A stretch of DNA of 64,000 bases from Lichenostomus cassidix (lineage: Eukaryota; Chordata; Aves; Passeriformes; Meliphagidae), in assembly GCA_008360975.2 (NCBI GenBank), contig CM039183.1, forward strand, positions 51,297,350 through 51,361,349, in the 5' to 3' direction. Each line of letters begins with the position of its first letter. Within the stretch, counting starts at the first letter, position 1. The position numbers and the translations under genes were made by a program. The notes under the pieces were generated by a model, which was not told where the DNA came from, did no database searches, and saw only the letters and a list, made by a program, of their open reading frames with translations. Shown here piece by piece: positions 13,801-28,800 of this stretch.

Positions 13801-16800
13801 CTGCAACTCTGCTCCCTTGTTGTCCATTTTTGGGATATGTTGGAACATGTAGCAGCTTTGTTGTGGTCCATGCACACATTTCTTTGCTGTGTAAACCAAG
13901 ATGCAGGGATAAGAGAACAGGATGCTCATAAACAGACATGAAGCTGTACCTGGAAACCAGCACGGACTTCCAAGCCCACTACCACATAGGTGTCCTCCCA
14001 AAGAACGTGAAAGCTGATAGAGTTTCTTTAGAGTTACTTTCCAGAGCAGATCCACAGCCTGATGTTTCACATTTCAGTAAGTCTTTCTGTTTTTCTTCCA
14101 CAGAAACCTGAAAGCAGAGGGATCCTGTGTTGAAAGTAGGTGCTAAGTAAGTAGTTAAACTAGGCAATAACTTTTTAATTTTTATTTCAGATGGTGATGT
14201 AACAGTAAATTTTGAAACTTCAAATGGACACACTGTAGCCATTGGTGAAGAAACCATACAAGAAGAAAATGGGGTAAAAGCCAGTGGAAATAATGGCACT
14301 TTATCAGAGAAAGCATCAGTATCAGAAGGAAAAAAAGAAGATCAGAAAGGTAAATGAATGTGTTCTTCACAGATTGATTTTGGCCTACCCTATATATTAA
14401 TGTGTTCTTGCACTAGCACCTATACACGCTGTGAGTGCTATTCTACCACAAGGATGCCAGCAGAACCTGCTGAGAAGATAAGGCTTATGAAACACCAGTA
14501 TTCTGTCACTCATAGGCATGCCTTTTCCTGTGCATATGGTAAGGTCATAGAGAGAAGCATGGTCTGAGCATGACAATGTGAGCAGGAAGGTTCAATTTCC
14601 GAATTCACTGTGAGCCTTTCCTTGTAGCCATGGGCAAGCTTTGGTGACAGGTTTTCCTCTTATGAAAGAATATACTAAATGCAAATGCATCACCTTGCAA
14701 TATCATTGTAGAAGTGGCTCATGGGTTGAATGTTCAAAAGCATTTAAGTCACTTGAAAACCATTTATTATTTGGAAAGTAACTTCAGCAACTCATTCCAC
14801 TTGGTTTTCATGGAATCTTAAACACCTGCAGTTCAACTCTTCAGAAACATTCACTGTGTATTATATATAGGCCTACAGAACTACTGCAAACAGAAAATAG
14901 GCCATTTATGGAAAATGCACTTTATAACTATAGTGTTTTCTGTAGATTAATTGTAGATACTGCTATATGTTTAGTAGTCCTAGGGTCCATGTTAATTTTG
15001 CTGCCTTTACTCAGATCTACCTCGGTGAAAAGAGTTTGTCTCCTAAAGGAAGTGTAAAGATCAGTGTGGAATCACAGGATTTGAACCTATTTTATTATCT
15101 TTCTCTACCATCTTGAACAATGCACTACTTCTTTTCCCTGTCCAAAAGTGTTCTTAAATACTATTTCATTTATTGGATTTTCCTAGTGGAAAGAGTGAAA
15201 ATACAAAAGGTCAAGACCTTCATGGGTGGCTGAAGCCAAGGAGTCAGGACTGAACAGCCTTTCCAATGTCTTCTATTAAACTCTACCTAGTGATGAATGA
15301 GCCTCTGGAGGTTGAGAGGGTCAGTTCAGCTGACACAGAATTTTAAATTCTTCTCTGACCTACGTAAATCACTTGACTATGTGAAAAGTGGCTAGATATC
15401 CAAGGAGAATCTTATGAGATATCTGGTACTTCCTGTCTCCCAACAAGGCAGAAATACAAGATTAGCCTTTGTCATGACATTTAAATACGTCTATCTTTTG
15501 GTGCCAACTAGAACCAGATGTGTATTGGGTCAGGGGAAAAGAGTTATAAAAGCTATGGAAAACTCCTTTAAAATGGTTCAGTGTAACTTCAGGGTTAGAT
15601 CAGACCACTTATTATTTTGTGCATCACTAAATACAGCATTTTGGAACTGTCAGGACTTGTAAGTTTTCTTAAGGTACAGTTTATTTTTGAAATACACATT
15701 TCTAACCACATTGACATCCCCTCTAGCTGTCTTTGGAGAATGTAAAACTCCAGTGAAGCAGGAAAGGTTCAATACCTATTTCAAACGTCTTATTAGACTC
15801 TGCACTCCTTATATATTGTTTTGACCTTATAGGGAAGAATTAAAAATGACTGCTGTAACTCAGTACAAAAGAAAGTGCAGCTATCACTCTAGTCCCTCTC
15901 AGAAAATTAAGAATCTACGGAGGAAGGAGAAGGAAAACAAAAAAATGAGTGAAACTGGTATTGTAGTCTTCATAGAATCTCAGTATAAGCATCCAGAAGA
16001 GGCAAAACCCTTCAAGTATACTTTCCTCTTGCATCTAAACAGAAAGTTCTTCCATGAGCAAACGTCTTGACTCCCCTGAAACAGAACAAGATAGATTTAT
16101 TGCAGTGAATATTCTCCCCACAAAAGGTGTTAAGGATCGATTCCACACATCAGAAACAGTGTTACACTGTGTAAACCCAGTACAAGCCATCCCATAGTCA
16201 TTGTGAATACACTTCAGTTTTTCTTTATTTATAGCACACTAAGCAGGAAGGTGAGCCAGCCTGCTGAGCTCAGTGGAAGAGTAAGGCCCACAGCATGCAT
16301 CTCACCTGACAGATTAATCCTGAGTGATTCTTTTATGGCAGATGCAGTAGGTGTGCATTACACCCACACCCACTGGCAGAGTGAGGCATTAACAGCTGCA
16401 GAGTGGAGGTTTGCTGATGCTCACAGAGCATCAACATCAGAGCTGAAGCAGGAATACTTAGCCCACTGTTTTCTGCTATGATTATAAAACATGCTGGTGC
16501 TTCAGATACCAGCACTCAATCATGAGAACTGAGGTGAGTTGAATACTAGCTGACAATCAGCAGTAATGGCTGCAAGGCTTTCATCTTTAGGCTGATGTGA
16601 GGCTTCTAAAGTCAGGAAGTCTTAGGTGTAAATTTTGAGGGAAGATATATACACTTCCCATGTTTATAAGACCCAAAGAAAGGATTAATTCCTGCTCCTT
16701 AGTAGCATGGTGTGCTGAAGTTCCAACTCCTGCTGAATCAAAGTGTTCCAAAAAATGCATCTCAGCCCTGTGAAAGTTATGAGGTTATTTTAAAAGGTTC

Positions 16801-19800
16801 TTGTGAAATGATGGTGGTCTTTATTTTCCCTCTTGTTCAACTGGGTTTTGAAAAATGGCCTTCTTATTTAATATGATGTCTGGTGGAGCCAAAGCTTACA
16901 AAGAACAGGTGATACAGGCATGTTGTGACAATGTGGTGATAGTTGGCAGCAACATGTTGTAGAATGTGGAATATATTGGAAGTTACAAGAAGGTACAGGA
17001 AAAAGTTTTTTCAGCATAAGCTATGGAAATACAGTATCAACAGGGGAAACAATAGGCTCAGGCATGCATATAAAAATGAGTAAAGCAGGAGCCAGTGAAG
17101 AAGACAACCCCTGAAAGCTGTTCCCCTTGCTGCCAGGCAGTTCCATAAGCTATGTACCCATCTGCTGCCTGTCAGCTCACAGGTGCCTTTTGTATTTGGT
17201 GCAAATTTCTCCTTGGCAATTTAATAGTATAACTGTTACTATTTGTAGTAATGATGACAGTCATACAAGCAGGGTGTTTAAAAGAAAATTTCTCCTTTGT
17301 GGCAGGATGATAAGAAAAGAGTGACAGTTTTACATAAAGTAGGTAATTGATGGATAAAGCTTTGCTGTTGAGAAATCTTTTTTCTGAGATCATTTATTCA
17401 TGTTGTGTTTGTACTGGGTTGACTTCTGAATTCTTTTGTTTTGACTAAGGAAAGTCACTAGCTTCTTTTGCAGAAAATAAAGAGCTAAGATATAGCTATT
17501 TTCTGTGAGCCTTGCAAGGGATACAGAGCGGCAAGTAGCCAGGCAGCAATATCTAACACCCTGGTTGTCTGGGCAGCAGGCTGAATTCTACCACTGTGCC
17601 TGAGTTCCTGAGCCATGGCACTGGTCTGCAGTTTGCCCAGCAGTGCCCAGAGCTCCAGGTTCCAGGTGGGGTATGAGCATTGCCAAGGGGATCCAAGGAG
17701 TCACTGTGCCTCCTGCCCCTGTAGCAGTGTTGGACAAGACCAAAAGCCACATCAGGTGTCAGAATTGTCACTGTTCACCTCACCAGGTATCAGGCCATAG
17801 CATGGTGATGAAGCATGCATGCTGCACACAGTAAAGCCTCCAGGTACTGCATCAGAGATGCTTTTCTCCTCTCAACCCTCCCAAGATGTCTCTGGAAAAC
17901 AGATGCACGAGAGAAGCCCTTATTTGTATCTGAGTTCAGTTTGTTAACATTTTTATCATAGCAAGCTGAATTTTTCAGTGATTGTGACAGATGGTTCCAC
18001 GTTTCACAGTTAGCTTGGGCTTGAAGAAGTGAAAGGCTCAGTAACCATCAGCAAGATGCTGCCTGGAAATCAATAGTAAGATGTTTTGTTTTGCATTCCA
18101 TCAGTCAGGTGTGTTAGGTGCTGCTTTGGTAAATAATTGCATTGCAGAAAGTCAGAGCTCACCCAGAGCACCCACAGGTGCTCTGGGTGATATGGAGCAT
18201 AAGCTTCTGGAATGTTGCTAGGCCATTTATAGCAGATTGATCCTCTAAGGTTTCTTCATGTCTGAAGGAAACCGTTCTTAGTCCTGTTTCCAAATGAATT
18301 ATTGGGCTACATGTGCATATTGTTTTTCCCTACAAGTTAACTCTCATATGAGAGCTGGCAAAGGTTCCAAGTCTTAGTATGTTTGGTTTACAGGTTCTTT
18401 CCTCTATATTTTGTCTGCTCTCCTTAGGTCTGCCATTAAATTTAGTCTTTTCTTTTTCTCATGGGTAACCAAAGAAAAGAAGGTTGGAGGCACCAATTCT
18501 GATCTTATGACCATGTATCATTGCTCTCTAGTGCTTTAGTTTGTCTACCAAGAAATGTTCTTCAAAGTCAAATTTTCTGGGTTCCTTTTCTCAGAGATCT
18601 TTTCTGTATTTCCCCAAAGCACAACAAAACCTGTTTGAATATGAGATAGTAACCTTCATCTTCCACAGTCTCAGACAAGAGCCTGCTTTGTCTCAGAAGA
18701 TTAAACCTGCAAACCATTCACTGTGAGAAATGAGGCAGAGTTTCGTCCCTCTTGTGTGCCTAGCTGGCTTCCTACACTCCTGAGCTCTGTAGATCATTGA
18801 TATGAGCAGCATACATAAAAGGTTGTGGGCTTTTTTGCCTGACTCCTTAAGAATCTCTCACTCCAGCTGAGTTATTTGCTGGCTAAAACCAGTTCTAAGA
18901 ATAGTATATCTTCGATTCATCACCTGAACTATGTAAATGAGGCTGAATCCAAGTCTTCTTAAAAGGAAAGCTACTCTAGATAAAGCTGTATTTGGCCAGA
19001 GCCTGTCCACTAAGTCAGCAGGGCTGGCTCAGGGTGGTAGGGTGACATGAGAGGCATGGGCTTTCACCCACAAAACTTGAGTGCCTGAAGAAAGCTTCTG
19101 ACTTGTACAGCTGGTTTGTTTGTTTTGGTTTTTTTTCTTTTGTAGGAAAGATATCCTTATGAGGCTCCAGAATTAAGATTGTATACATTATTTTAGTAAA
19201 CTAGCTATTCAATTGTTTGAGCATATCTTTACAGAAAGTATTAGAGAATGTAGAAGCTTACATGCCTTCCACTTTCAAGATTCTCTTAGATCAGCTGACA
19301 CTGAATATGTTTCAGGCATTCTCTTTTTTAATCAGCTTACTTCTCACACAAAGATTGTGCAGCTGACAATGTAAGATGATAGTTGGGTTTTTCCCCTTTT
19401 TTATCTTGAAACTGGCACAAAATACCTGAACGTGGTTGCTTTAGGTGAGATGTTACACCTGTCCCTTTCTCCCCTCTCCTGTTTTCTACACTGTCTCTGT
19501 TACAAAGCCTCTTGTACATGGCGCTGTTGAAATCACAGTCGGTGAGATCTAGAAGTCTGCAGACGTGCAGATCTGCTTATCCATCTTCAAGAAAGATGAA
19601 TTCAAAACTGCAGAGAGAGCTGCAAACAGCATTGTGAGACAGCTGTCCTGGTTCAGTCTAGCAAAACGGAGCCTGAGAGAGCCTGAGTGTGTTTGATGAA
19701 TGTAGCAAGTTGGTGTACAGCCAGGAGAGAGCATGGCTAAAGGACAATGCTGGCACAAGTAGAAAGGAATAAACAGTGGCTTGAAATACAGTTGGATTGG

Positions 19801-22800
19801 AAATTAAAGGAAGCTTTCTAACAATTAGAATGGGTCTTTTCTTGAACAGAATTTTACTAGCAATAGCAGGAACAAAAAATGGAGCTGGTTAAATCTGAAG
19901 TTTATGAAAGGATTTGTCTGAGTTGACCACCTGCATCAGCAGAATCAGTGAGTCAAAAAAAGTGATAAAAGACACCTTGTCTTGTCCTGTGTCCCATATT
20001 CCTGACTGACAGCTTCCTGGATTTTGATTAATCAAAACACATCTCTCTGCATAGTCGGAAAGGAAACTCATGATCTGCAAAACTCTTACAGAGTTTCATT
20101 GTGCAGGGAGATGTCCTGCGAAAGACAACAAACATACATTATTTCCAACTTTCAGGTTACATAGTGCTTCTCTACTGAGTTGTGTTCATCTTCTGGGAGG
20201 ATGGTGCTTTGCAGTTGATGGAGATCATGTTTGTGCTGCAGCACTGCTAGTTTTCTGTGAAGTAGCTCTATGACACTGCTTGAGCTGTACAAACAAAAAT
20301 ACCAGTGCTATAGGAATAAAATCCTGAGGTAGAAAAGCTCTGGCCTTCTGTTCCTTAGAAGTTCACAAAAGTAAAGAAAAAATTACTGTATTTTACAGCC
20401 TAGCTTCTGAAAGTATGCCCTGGATTTTCATAGGGCTGTTTGGTCCGAAGTTTGCAAAAGGTCCCACTTTTAGTTTGCAAAATACGTAATCTGATTTTCT
20501 AGTGCACATGGCACCCTGGCTTCTCTCTGAAAGTATTTCAGACTTCATGAGTCCCCACAAGAGCTGTTGTGTACTGAGTACTCTGTAACCCTGACCATCA
20601 TTTAGGTGTTTACTTGAGAACAGAGCTTGGTTTAGAGTCTGGCCCCAATCACAATTTCTGGGAACAAGAAAATCTGATTTGAAAGTAAGCTTTCAAATCT
20701 GGTCTTTGGAAAATTTATTCTAAACATAAACATATTATTGATCCAAATGCTTAATGAGATATCAACATTTACTTCCTGTTAAAGAAGTAATTTATAGGCA
20801 AGTTGCTTTTATAGCAGATATTTCCATCAAGGCAGCAGTGGATAAAAGATATTCCTATCTGATGTGTTTGGGAGACCTTTTGTTAAAAGGTCAGTGCTTG
20901 ATGAACAGATGTCTAAATTAAGAAAAACAACAGCAGTAAAAATGTGTTGCAGCTGGTACTGAGGTACCTAGGGGATTGGTTTGAACAAATAGATGGGTCT
21001 GAGCTGATTCAGATGCCTCCTTGTTTTGGCAAAAGAAAGAGCAGGCATGAAGACCAAGGGTCCATATCCAAGCAGAATCATGTTAGGGAGGTACAATTAC
21101 AACATAATTGTATCTGTAGCCATTTACAGACATCAAACCATCCCTGTCACTGTTCAAGATCAAGCCACCGTTGCAGTTATTAGTTATTTGTATTACTACA
21201 GTGTTACTGTATATACCAGACATTTATTGTAGCATCCTACCCAGATGCAGAAAACCACAAAAATTTTCCAATGGACTTGTGGTAAAAGAAAGGACTATGA
21301 TTAGGCACTGGAAAACAAGAGGACACAGACCAGGATAACAAGCACAATACTGGCAGCCTAAATATTGTTAGCTTTGGCACCACAGCAGAGGGGAGTTTGA
21401 GGGAGGACAGTCAGTGAATGTTCACAAAGCCTGAGGGTCAACAGAGGAAAGCAAAGAAAGGCATCTGCTTCAAAACCTGGCTTGTCGCTGTCAAAAGCTG
21501 ATAAAATGGACTGGCCAGGTGGGAACTGGAAATCTCTACCTCCAATTAATGAGAAACCATACTTTGGGTAAAATCAGACCAACAAAGAGATAAAAAAATG
21601 AAGCTAACAAATGTAAAAATTACAAAGCTAATAAGATGTCAAGAGGAACAATCTGGTCAAAGGCAATAATCTTCACCACAGGTTTCCTCTTGGCTGTGAG
21701 GAAAAAGAAGATTTGCTAAAGGCTGAGAAAAAGGCATGGATGTAATCAAGGGGCAGTCAAGACTGGATGAGAGGGGTAACTATCTGAGCAAGTAGGATGC
21801 AGCTGGGCAGAAAGAATCTGCCAGTCTTTGGTATGAGGAACATAACAGTATGAAAAGAGCTGTCTTAGATAGTATCCCAGTGATGGCAAGGCATTTCTGT
21901 TAAAATAAATGCTATAGAAATTGCCAGTTTTAATCACAATTGAAGTCTGCAAGCAAGAATTTTGATGTGAATGAACTGCTCCCATTTTGGTTTTCATTTA
22001 TAGTTTGTAGTTATTTGTCTAAAGAAGAATCTAAAATTATAAGTTGGTTGTCAATAGGATGTGTTTATTTGTAACTAAATAAAGCTTTAGCCTTATATTT
22101 TGTTTTATTTTGTACCTTTTTTCCTGATTCAGAAGATAAATTCTGATATACAGTATTTAATCAGTTACATATTTTAGTGTCGATTGATTGTATTACTTTA
22201 GAATGTGGTGAATGGTGTATTACTTTTTCTAGGTTATCAGTCTGTTTTTTAACATTTTCTCTACTAATGACTGGAAACAAAACACAGTAATGGTGTATAA
22301 GTAAACAAGTTTTAAATTCCTTCTTATTAGTAAATAAGCTTTTACCATTATGGATCCTTAATTAAAAGGTATAGCAAAGAATTGTTTACGCCTATAATTA
22401 TTTCTGATCATCATGTACTTCAGGATCTTCAAAATACAAAATCATATATTCTCCTGCCATGTTTGTTACTAATGGTCTTCAAATTTTAAAATGTCCTGCT
22501 TTTTCAGAATTGTATCAGCATTTCAACTTTGAATGAAGGTAGGTAGAATTTCACAGGGAGACATTTTTGCTGTAAAAGAGGTCAAAATGTAACAAATAAG
22601 CATGGTTCTTTCTCCATCCAAAGTCTTTTCCATGGAAAACAGAGACAGTACAACAATCTGTGCTCAAAAGAATCTGTTTGAAAGCTGTAGAAGTTTTCTA
22701 TGAGATGGTTCTTTCAAAGTTTAAGCAAAAGCCTATTAGGCTGTAATAGGCTGGAAATAGAGGAGGAAGACACTGGACAGTTAATGTTGATTCCTTCTGT

Positions 22801-25800
22801 TCATGAAGAGACGTGTGTGCATGTTGCTTTTAATAACTGCAGGTGATGCATTAGGTTCATGTTAACAAGCCTTAAGCTAGAAGTTGGAAAGGCTTTGTTT
22901 CTGAGAGGAAGAATGTCTTTGTTGTCTAACACATTAATTGTTTTTCATCTACTGATCCTAAAATGAAAATATGTTGCTTATCTCTTGGGAATCTTTTATG
23001 TGGCAAAGAAGAGAGATGAGAATGTCCATTTAATGTGTGTTAAGAGTGAGGCTCTAATAGGAACATACTGCAATAAATGAAATGGTTTTCTCTTGAGTGA
23101 TATAAGAGACTGTCTTTACAGTATTTGTCTTCTTTCTTCCCCAGTCATAGTTTTTTAGTAACATGCAAACAAAGCCTATATGATTCTGATGGAATGCTCT
23201 TGCTTCTGTAATAGCTTTTTTCAGAAAGGTTTGGGAAGGCTATCTGGAGACCAAATGGACACAGAATTTGTGTAACTGAATAGATAGATTCCCATCTGGG
23301 AACTTTAGCTCTTCCCACCTGAGAGCACCAAGTTTTACAACAATGTTGATTATGTTGCAAAATTGTATGTTGACTGTGAATGGCTCACCTACATTAACAT
23401 TGCAGCTGGCATTAGGCATGCACTTTTGAAATTAATTTCCTGGTCATCCCCACTTACCCTTCTTACATACAAACCAGGTTTCCTTTGGATGAAACTAAGC
23501 CAAAAGATGATTTCAGGAACTTGTACTCCTGCTACCACTAGTCAAACAATCTATAGAACTAGCCTGAAGACAGTCCAAAGTCAAATCTCATGAAGTGTGG
23601 GTTGTGGATATTGGGTGCTTAGTGCCACTGCTTTCATTCTACAGAGCCATTCTTATTTCACAGCACAATGTCGGTAAAAGCCGAAATTCCTGCTGACTAA
23701 TGAACTCTTGATTCTTGAAAGTGCTGTTGTGTAGAAATACCTACAGAATTTGCAGGAGGGAAGAGCATTTCCATGCTAAATGATATCCTATCTTATTTAG
23801 CTTCATTTGTTCCTGAAGAGTAGAAATACCCTGAGGAAGTAACCCAAAATAAAGCTGCAAAGAGCAAGAAATGTGCAGCTTAGAAGAATGGGTTGCTGCA
23901 GGGGAAAATTGCAGCTGCATAGCTGTGTTTGAGCCCATGGCTTAGAGAATTCACATTCAGATTCACATGAATCTAAGTTTTTAGCCTGTTGATCTTGGGG
24001 TGGGTAGGATTGAAAAGAAGCTGAGGAGATTTGTGGGCAAAGTAAATAGTATTCCCTGTTTAGTTTTAAGCCAGCACTCTAGCTTGGGATACTGAATGTA
24101 AAGGCTGGTCCTTGAAGGTCTAGAATAGATGTGTCTGAGAGAAGTTCCAGGTAAATATTCTCTATGAAAAACGTTTTGAATTGAGATGAACAGTAAATTC
24201 TAAGGTAATACTTCCTTATGAGGCAGAAGATGAAGTCTTTCCTGATTCCCAAGAGCTCAAGCAGCAGAAGTAGTCACTGTTGTGAGGCTTGCTGTTGAAT
24301 TTATGTGGTGTATGTGTGTGTGTCAGTTGGCTTCTGTTCACTTTCTTATCCATAGAGAGCACTGATCACTGCCCCGAAATACCGACATCCCATGCTCCAC
24401 CACTACCTAAGCCTAAGCCTAAACCTAAAAAAGCTCCGCTACCACCAAAAAATGCCATTGCTGCTTCCACCACCACCAGCCATAAGGGTAACGAAGCGCC
24501 TCATGCTAAAAAAAGGGGAAAGGCTCCTTCTAAGCAGCCTCCTCTCCCGCCGCCCAAGCCAGCAGGTGCCAGTGCAAATCGAGAAGCTGGTGAGTACTGC
24601 CCTCGCAGGGCAGGTGCAGTGGGTGCATGTGCATGGGGTGCTTGGCTTGGCCTTAGGCTAGCTTGTGCCTTGGGATGTAGCAGAGTTGCTAGAGAGCACG
24701 CCATGGGTGTTTGGAGAGAGCCTTCTGCTGACCTCTGGCTCTGCTGTCCACAAACACCTCGGACAACACACAGACCCCCTCGCTGTTCAACAAACTTGCC
24801 TACAGCATTGAGCACACTGAATTCCCAGTTCAGTTGTGAGAGCTGGCAATACAATGATCCAGAGAACTGCTCAAGGATGAGCAGGGAAGAACATGACTTC
24901 TGAAACCAAGCATGAATTGCCCCTAAGTAAAACTGCTTTGGTATTACTGTAACTTTCTACTGGATGTAGCAACTATTCCAATTAATTTGACAATATTACA
25001 ATATACAACCTCACAAAGAGGTTAAGGATAAAACCGTGAAGACATCTGAGAAGTTGAATAGCAATTGGTTTAGTTGAAAAAAAATACAAATATTTACAAC
25101 TGTTAGAAATTACCAGGCTTCCCCTATATGCTGGGATTCTAAGTACATAATGGACATGGAAAATATCAGTCATCAGGTGCATAAGCACGTATGTTCATCA
25201 CCACACTGTTAAACCAGAATTCAGAAGTGATGCAAGATTAAAGACTGGAGGTGGATGCTCTTACAGTACTGATCTTCAGTTGGAATAGTTGCAATGTAGA
25301 CAATGACGAAAATTAAAACATCCAGATACAATTTGAACACAAGCGGTATTGTGATGAATGGGCTCCCTATATGTATTGGCAAACTTACACAAGCCTTGTG
25401 TTTTCAATCTCTCTCTGTCTTTGAAAGCCCTCCAGTCCCTCCAGTTTTCTCTGCAAGTATGCCTCTTCACAGCTTGTACATTTTGGCACGTTTTGTATTT
25501 GAAGCATACAGAAGAGGACTGGTTGAAAACATTGCAAGACTTCTAGAGTTACAGTAATAACTTTGTCATAAAATACCCATTAGCTTGGTATTAACTGTCC
25601 CTACTACATCAGATGACTACAAGAATAAACATTTTGAAAAACCAGAAATTGCTGCTTGTATTCCACTTACAGCTGGAAAACTCAGCTCTTCCTAGGTGAA
25701 GGAACTTTATAACATTTTCAGAAATAAAACAGTCCATCACATAAAGAAATGTTTATGCCAGTAGTTGGTAACAAGCTGTCAGAAATCTGACTTTTTTTGA

Positions 25801-28800
25801 TTAAAATACATTCAGGTTCCAGATTTTTCTTCTAGTAGCCTTGATGAGATGTCATGCAATGCTTGAGACCGTACAGGTGTAAAATATAACCACACATCTG
25901 TTATTCTACTGGTAATTTCTGCCTATATTAAAAATACATTGTGTTTGTTCAAAGTGGGGCAGTACTTAGTAAGTAGAGCTGATTTGGAACAGTATTAGTA
26001 CAGGAGGTTTTTCAGATCCCCATGAAAGTGAACACATGATGCAGGCAGTGATCAAGTCTCATGAAGGAGGAGAGGAATATGAGTAACAACTGAGCCATGG
26101 CTTTTCTGAGAGCAGCACAGCAGGCTTCCATACTGAAATTGTGGAACTGGGAGAATGGGACTTGAATGTAGGCATGGATGTATGCCAAAAGGCAAATAAC
26201 AGCCATTAAATTTTTAATTTAATCAAAATTCAAATCTTCTACTGAAAAAGAGGCATGACAGAAAATTGTCAGCCAGCCCAGACAAAAACAACAGCAACAG
26301 TAGCACTTTTGACCCATGTGGACATGTAGGGGGTTTTTCTGTGGCAGAAATCTTTTACATTTCCATGTCTAATTGCAGGCCCAGAAAGGTTCTGAGAATA
26401 ATGTAAAGATTTTTACAGTGGAAACATCTTTTGACCTTTTCCCAGCCACAATTATATGGCGATATATTTGTATCGTGCTGCTGTTCTTGAGTGTAAGCAT
26501 ATAACTGGTTCTGTTGACCTCCAGCCTGCACTGAAGTGGATCAGAGCCAGAGCCTTTTCTTTCTGCCATCCACCTACTCAGTAAAATTTCTGTTAAATAA
26601 CATGCAGGTTGGAACCACCATCTATTTCTACTGAAATGATCAACTTCTGCCTATGCCAATTTTCTGCTTCGTTATGTTTTGCTTGTAAATTGAGTGATTT
26701 GTACCTGATGTGGGAAGGTAAGTATCAGTAGATTCAGGACAGTGCCCTTTACAGTCACCTTGGAGCACAAAGAGGAGCAGTGATTTGCCTGAACTTTCTA
26801 TGGATTTTTTTAGATGTACTGAAAGCTTCACAGCACTCTAAAGGTTTATAAACCATAACCCTCAGCTGCAGAAGAGAATGGTAAAATGTGCCTTTTGAAT
26901 TAGTTTCCATCTTCTTTGAGACTGAGAACAGGGAAAACTGTTTTTATATCATGAACTTATTATGGCTACTTATCTGCACTTTTATTCTCTCCTAATCTGC
27001 TGGGGATTTGTTTTTATTTGAATGCTTATTAGTAAAGTAGGCCTTTCAGCAGATTTCTATTACAGCTTTCTGTTTTACTCGGTAAGCTTAGCCAGAAGGC
27101 TGCTGTGTATCTTTCATTTTTTCTCTGGAAGTTAATGAGTTTTTACTCCATCCAAAGTGTTTGAGTTGCATGCATTTTGATGAAAAGGACTGAACCATTA
27201 GATGGTTGTCATTTTTACTGCTTTTTAAATGCAAGTCAGAAGTTTGAAGCTCCCAGCTCAGGCAATGGGTGCATCAACACAGCAATCAGAAATGTGGCTG
27301 GAATGCTCATGGACATGCATGCTAGCTGAAATCTCTAGTGAACTTGGGCATTATCCATCCATGCCACAGTATGGTGAGTATCACAGGATTAAATGGCAGC
27401 ATCACTGGCCAGCTTGTACAGCTACCAAAAAATCTTTGTTTCACTACATTTTCAAGACTGCCCGGGTTGGTGACTGGGCAGACAAAGACCTGCAGTACAT
27501 ACAGGAGGCCTTCAGTCCCTCCTCCCTTTTGGAGGTCATTTGTGCAGAGTGACAATGGTGGTTTCTGCATGTCTTTTATGGACATACCTAACTGAATTGA
27601 AAGTACACCTTGTTTTGCTGTCCCTCTGCTGTTTGTCATTAAGGAGGAGGCCACCAGTTGCAATAACACTGTGAAAGGTAATTGACTGATACACAATAAC
27701 AGTCCTCAGGTGCTCATTGAAAATTATAAGGAAAATCACAGAATTTTCACAGTCAGAACAAAAATTTATGTAGTAGGAAAGGTCAGGCAGGTCTCTGCCA
27801 GGGAGGTTTTTAATTTTATTTTTTGGGGCTTTTTTTAACTAGGACACTACACATATTTGAAATTGGTAGAGGACTTCTGAGATGAAGTCCAGGCAAGGTG
27901 TAATGGGCCCATGCAGAATGCTCAGAACAAACTCTTACCTATTTGTAAGGTTGGTCCTCTCTGCTATTCTTGGGCAAGTGTTGATCATTTCAGTGTCTCC
28001 CACCACAAAGGTGAAACTGGAACTGTAATATTTGCTCGTCTCAAGCGTTAACATGAAGGACTGTCAAAGTATCAAGTGTATTTGTTTCATTTTTTAAAGA
28101 CTGGCACAAGTCAATCCACGCAGAAAATATTTTGCAAAAATTATATCATTGCAAGACTGTAAAATGCCTTTGCTTTTCTTGTTTTAGCTGGTTCCTCTCA
28201 TGCAAAAAAAACACCAGTCTCCAAGACTTCTTCATCACCATCTCCTTCATCTACATCATCTCATCCCAAAGCCTCTAAGGAGACTTCCAGCAAATCGGGC
28301 ACATCAGGGACTCCAAGGGGCAAGAAAAAGCCTGGGAAACAGTCAGCCCCACGAACAGCACCAGATGGGGCTGCTTCTTCCCCCTCAGGTGCAACAGCTG
28401 ACAGTTTGGAAGCGAAGGCAGACAAACACAAACCTGAGCAACCTTCCGTAGTAATTTTTGAAACGGAGGACACAGACCAGTCGAGGAAGCTCGTTGTGCC
28501 CCCTCCTCCCAGTGCTGCCCCTCCTCCACCTCCGCTCCCACCTCCTTTTCCTGCTGCAGCTAGTCAGCCTGCTGGCTCCTTAGATGCCCAAGATGTGTCA
28601 GACAGCTGTGTGCCAGGGCCACACAGCCCTGGCTCAGACACAAAGCCTCTTCTCCAGACTGAGCGTGGCACAGACGAGAGTCTGAGCGGTGCAGCCCCAG
28701 GCAGCGCTCCAGATGCTGGTGGAGAAGACACGGAAAGGTAAGACAGCATGGCTGTCCTGGGGCAGTGGTAAGACCACAGCTGAGGAAGATGCATTTCTTT

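Noticed and set aside
24406..24432. CCTAAR hexamer run resembling interstitial telomere repeat
   Set aside because: The vertebrate telomere complement is CCCTAA. Here the units are CCTAAG/CCTAAA and encode the Lys-Pro repeat of PHACTR2 in frame.
24501..24854. 117-codon minus-strand frame over the proline-rich exon
   Set aside because: Shadow of the PHACTR2 exon at 24356-24589 running into intron.
27229..27552. 107-codon + strand open frame in a PHACTR2 intron
   Set aside because: No recognisable similarity, no splice context, and composition like surrounding intron.
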